The notes under the pieces are model-generated. The model had not been told where the DNA came from. It made no database searches and was given only the letters and a program-made list of their open reading frames with translations. Of a DNA stretch of 64,000 nt, positions 63,840 to 64,000 are shown piece after piece. The DNA comes from Heliopora coerulea (Eukaryota > Cnidaria > Anthozoa > Scleralcyonacea > Helioporidae): assembly GCA_030142905.1 (NCBI GenBank), contig JASJOG010000048.1, positions 873,501 through 937,500 on the forward strand, written 5' to 3'. Each line of letters begins with the position of its first letter. Positions within the stretch are counted from its first letter, which is position 1. A program made the position numbers and the translations under genes.

Positions 63840-64000
63840 ATGCCATAAGTCTTGCAACTTGTATCGCAATGTTTCGGAGACAATTACTTGCATGACAAAT
63901 TGCACAAAGTAACTAATCACGAAGTCCCGCAACAGTTTTGTTGCTGCTAGGGTTCCACGTAGTTGAACCAGCTTCTACTTATTGCAGTACGTCTGGTGGG
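63840..64000. other. No recognisable feature to the window end
   Basis: Unassigned. Confidence 0.4.

Overview
This is a eukaryotic, AT-rich, intron-bearing window that is overwhelmingly repetitive. Nothing in it looks bacterial: there are no operons, rRNA or CRISPR arrays. The mix of elements suggests an animal and fits a cnidarian, probably an anthozoan such as a stony coral. That mix is Penelope-like elements (PLEs) with GIY-YIG endonucleases, RLE-type and APE-type LINEs, Crypton/DUF3504-type tyrosine-recombinase relics, tRNA-derived SINEs, TTAA-flanked MITEs and a hammerhead ribozyme. The host assignment is inference from repeat content and from memory of such families; no host marker gene is present.

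Layout. 1-3.6 kb: two head-to-tail, decayed Crypton-like copies, the first carrying a nested 680-bp TIR element with a 6-bp target duplication. 3.6-8.8 kb: mostly unrecognised sequence with one truncated SINE. 8.8-17.7 kb: two LINEs on the minus strand. One is an APE-type LINE whose N-terminal ORF carries a 2A-type NPGP motif; it sits inside an older RLE-type LINE fragment and is itself interrupted by a 602-bp palindromic insertion. A longer RLE-type LINE copy follows. A well-formed hammerhead ribozyme lies in the 3' part of the APE LINE. 17.9-30 kb: microsatellites, MITEs, SINEs, LINE and PLE fragments, and the first of two host-like genes for secreted eight-cysteine proteins (19.36 kb). 30.5-32.6 kb: another Crypton-like copy with a second, different DUF3504-type fragment in its tail. 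35-41 kb: a PLE hairpin insertion, a full SINE and two related LINE reverse transcriptases, one an intact 587-codon ORF. 41.6 kb: the second eight-cysteine gene. 43.7-51.5 kb: four more Crypton-like copies, with a 2.7-kb TIR element whose empty target site can be read in a paralogous copy at 3.57 kb. 51.8-61.9 kb: a PLE graveyard of at least five copies, most in inverted (hairpin) arrangements. 62-64 kb: unrecognised sequence and two SINE copies.

Host genes. Only the two secreted eight-cysteine ORFs (19356-19646 and 41623-41847) are well supported, each with a splice acceptor just before its ATG and an AATAAA after its stop. A possible terminal exon (19935-20189, minus) and a possible first exon (49896-49988, minus, inside the TIR element) are weaker. 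Everything else with coding potential is transposon-derived and mostly frameshifted.

The most notable themes are (i) repeated hairpin-type PLE insertions, two with exactly 13-bp flanking duplications, (ii) the self-cleaving ribozyme, (iii) the LINE 2A motif, (iv) the datable nesting with readable empty sites, and (v) the paralogous eight-cysteine secreted protein pair.
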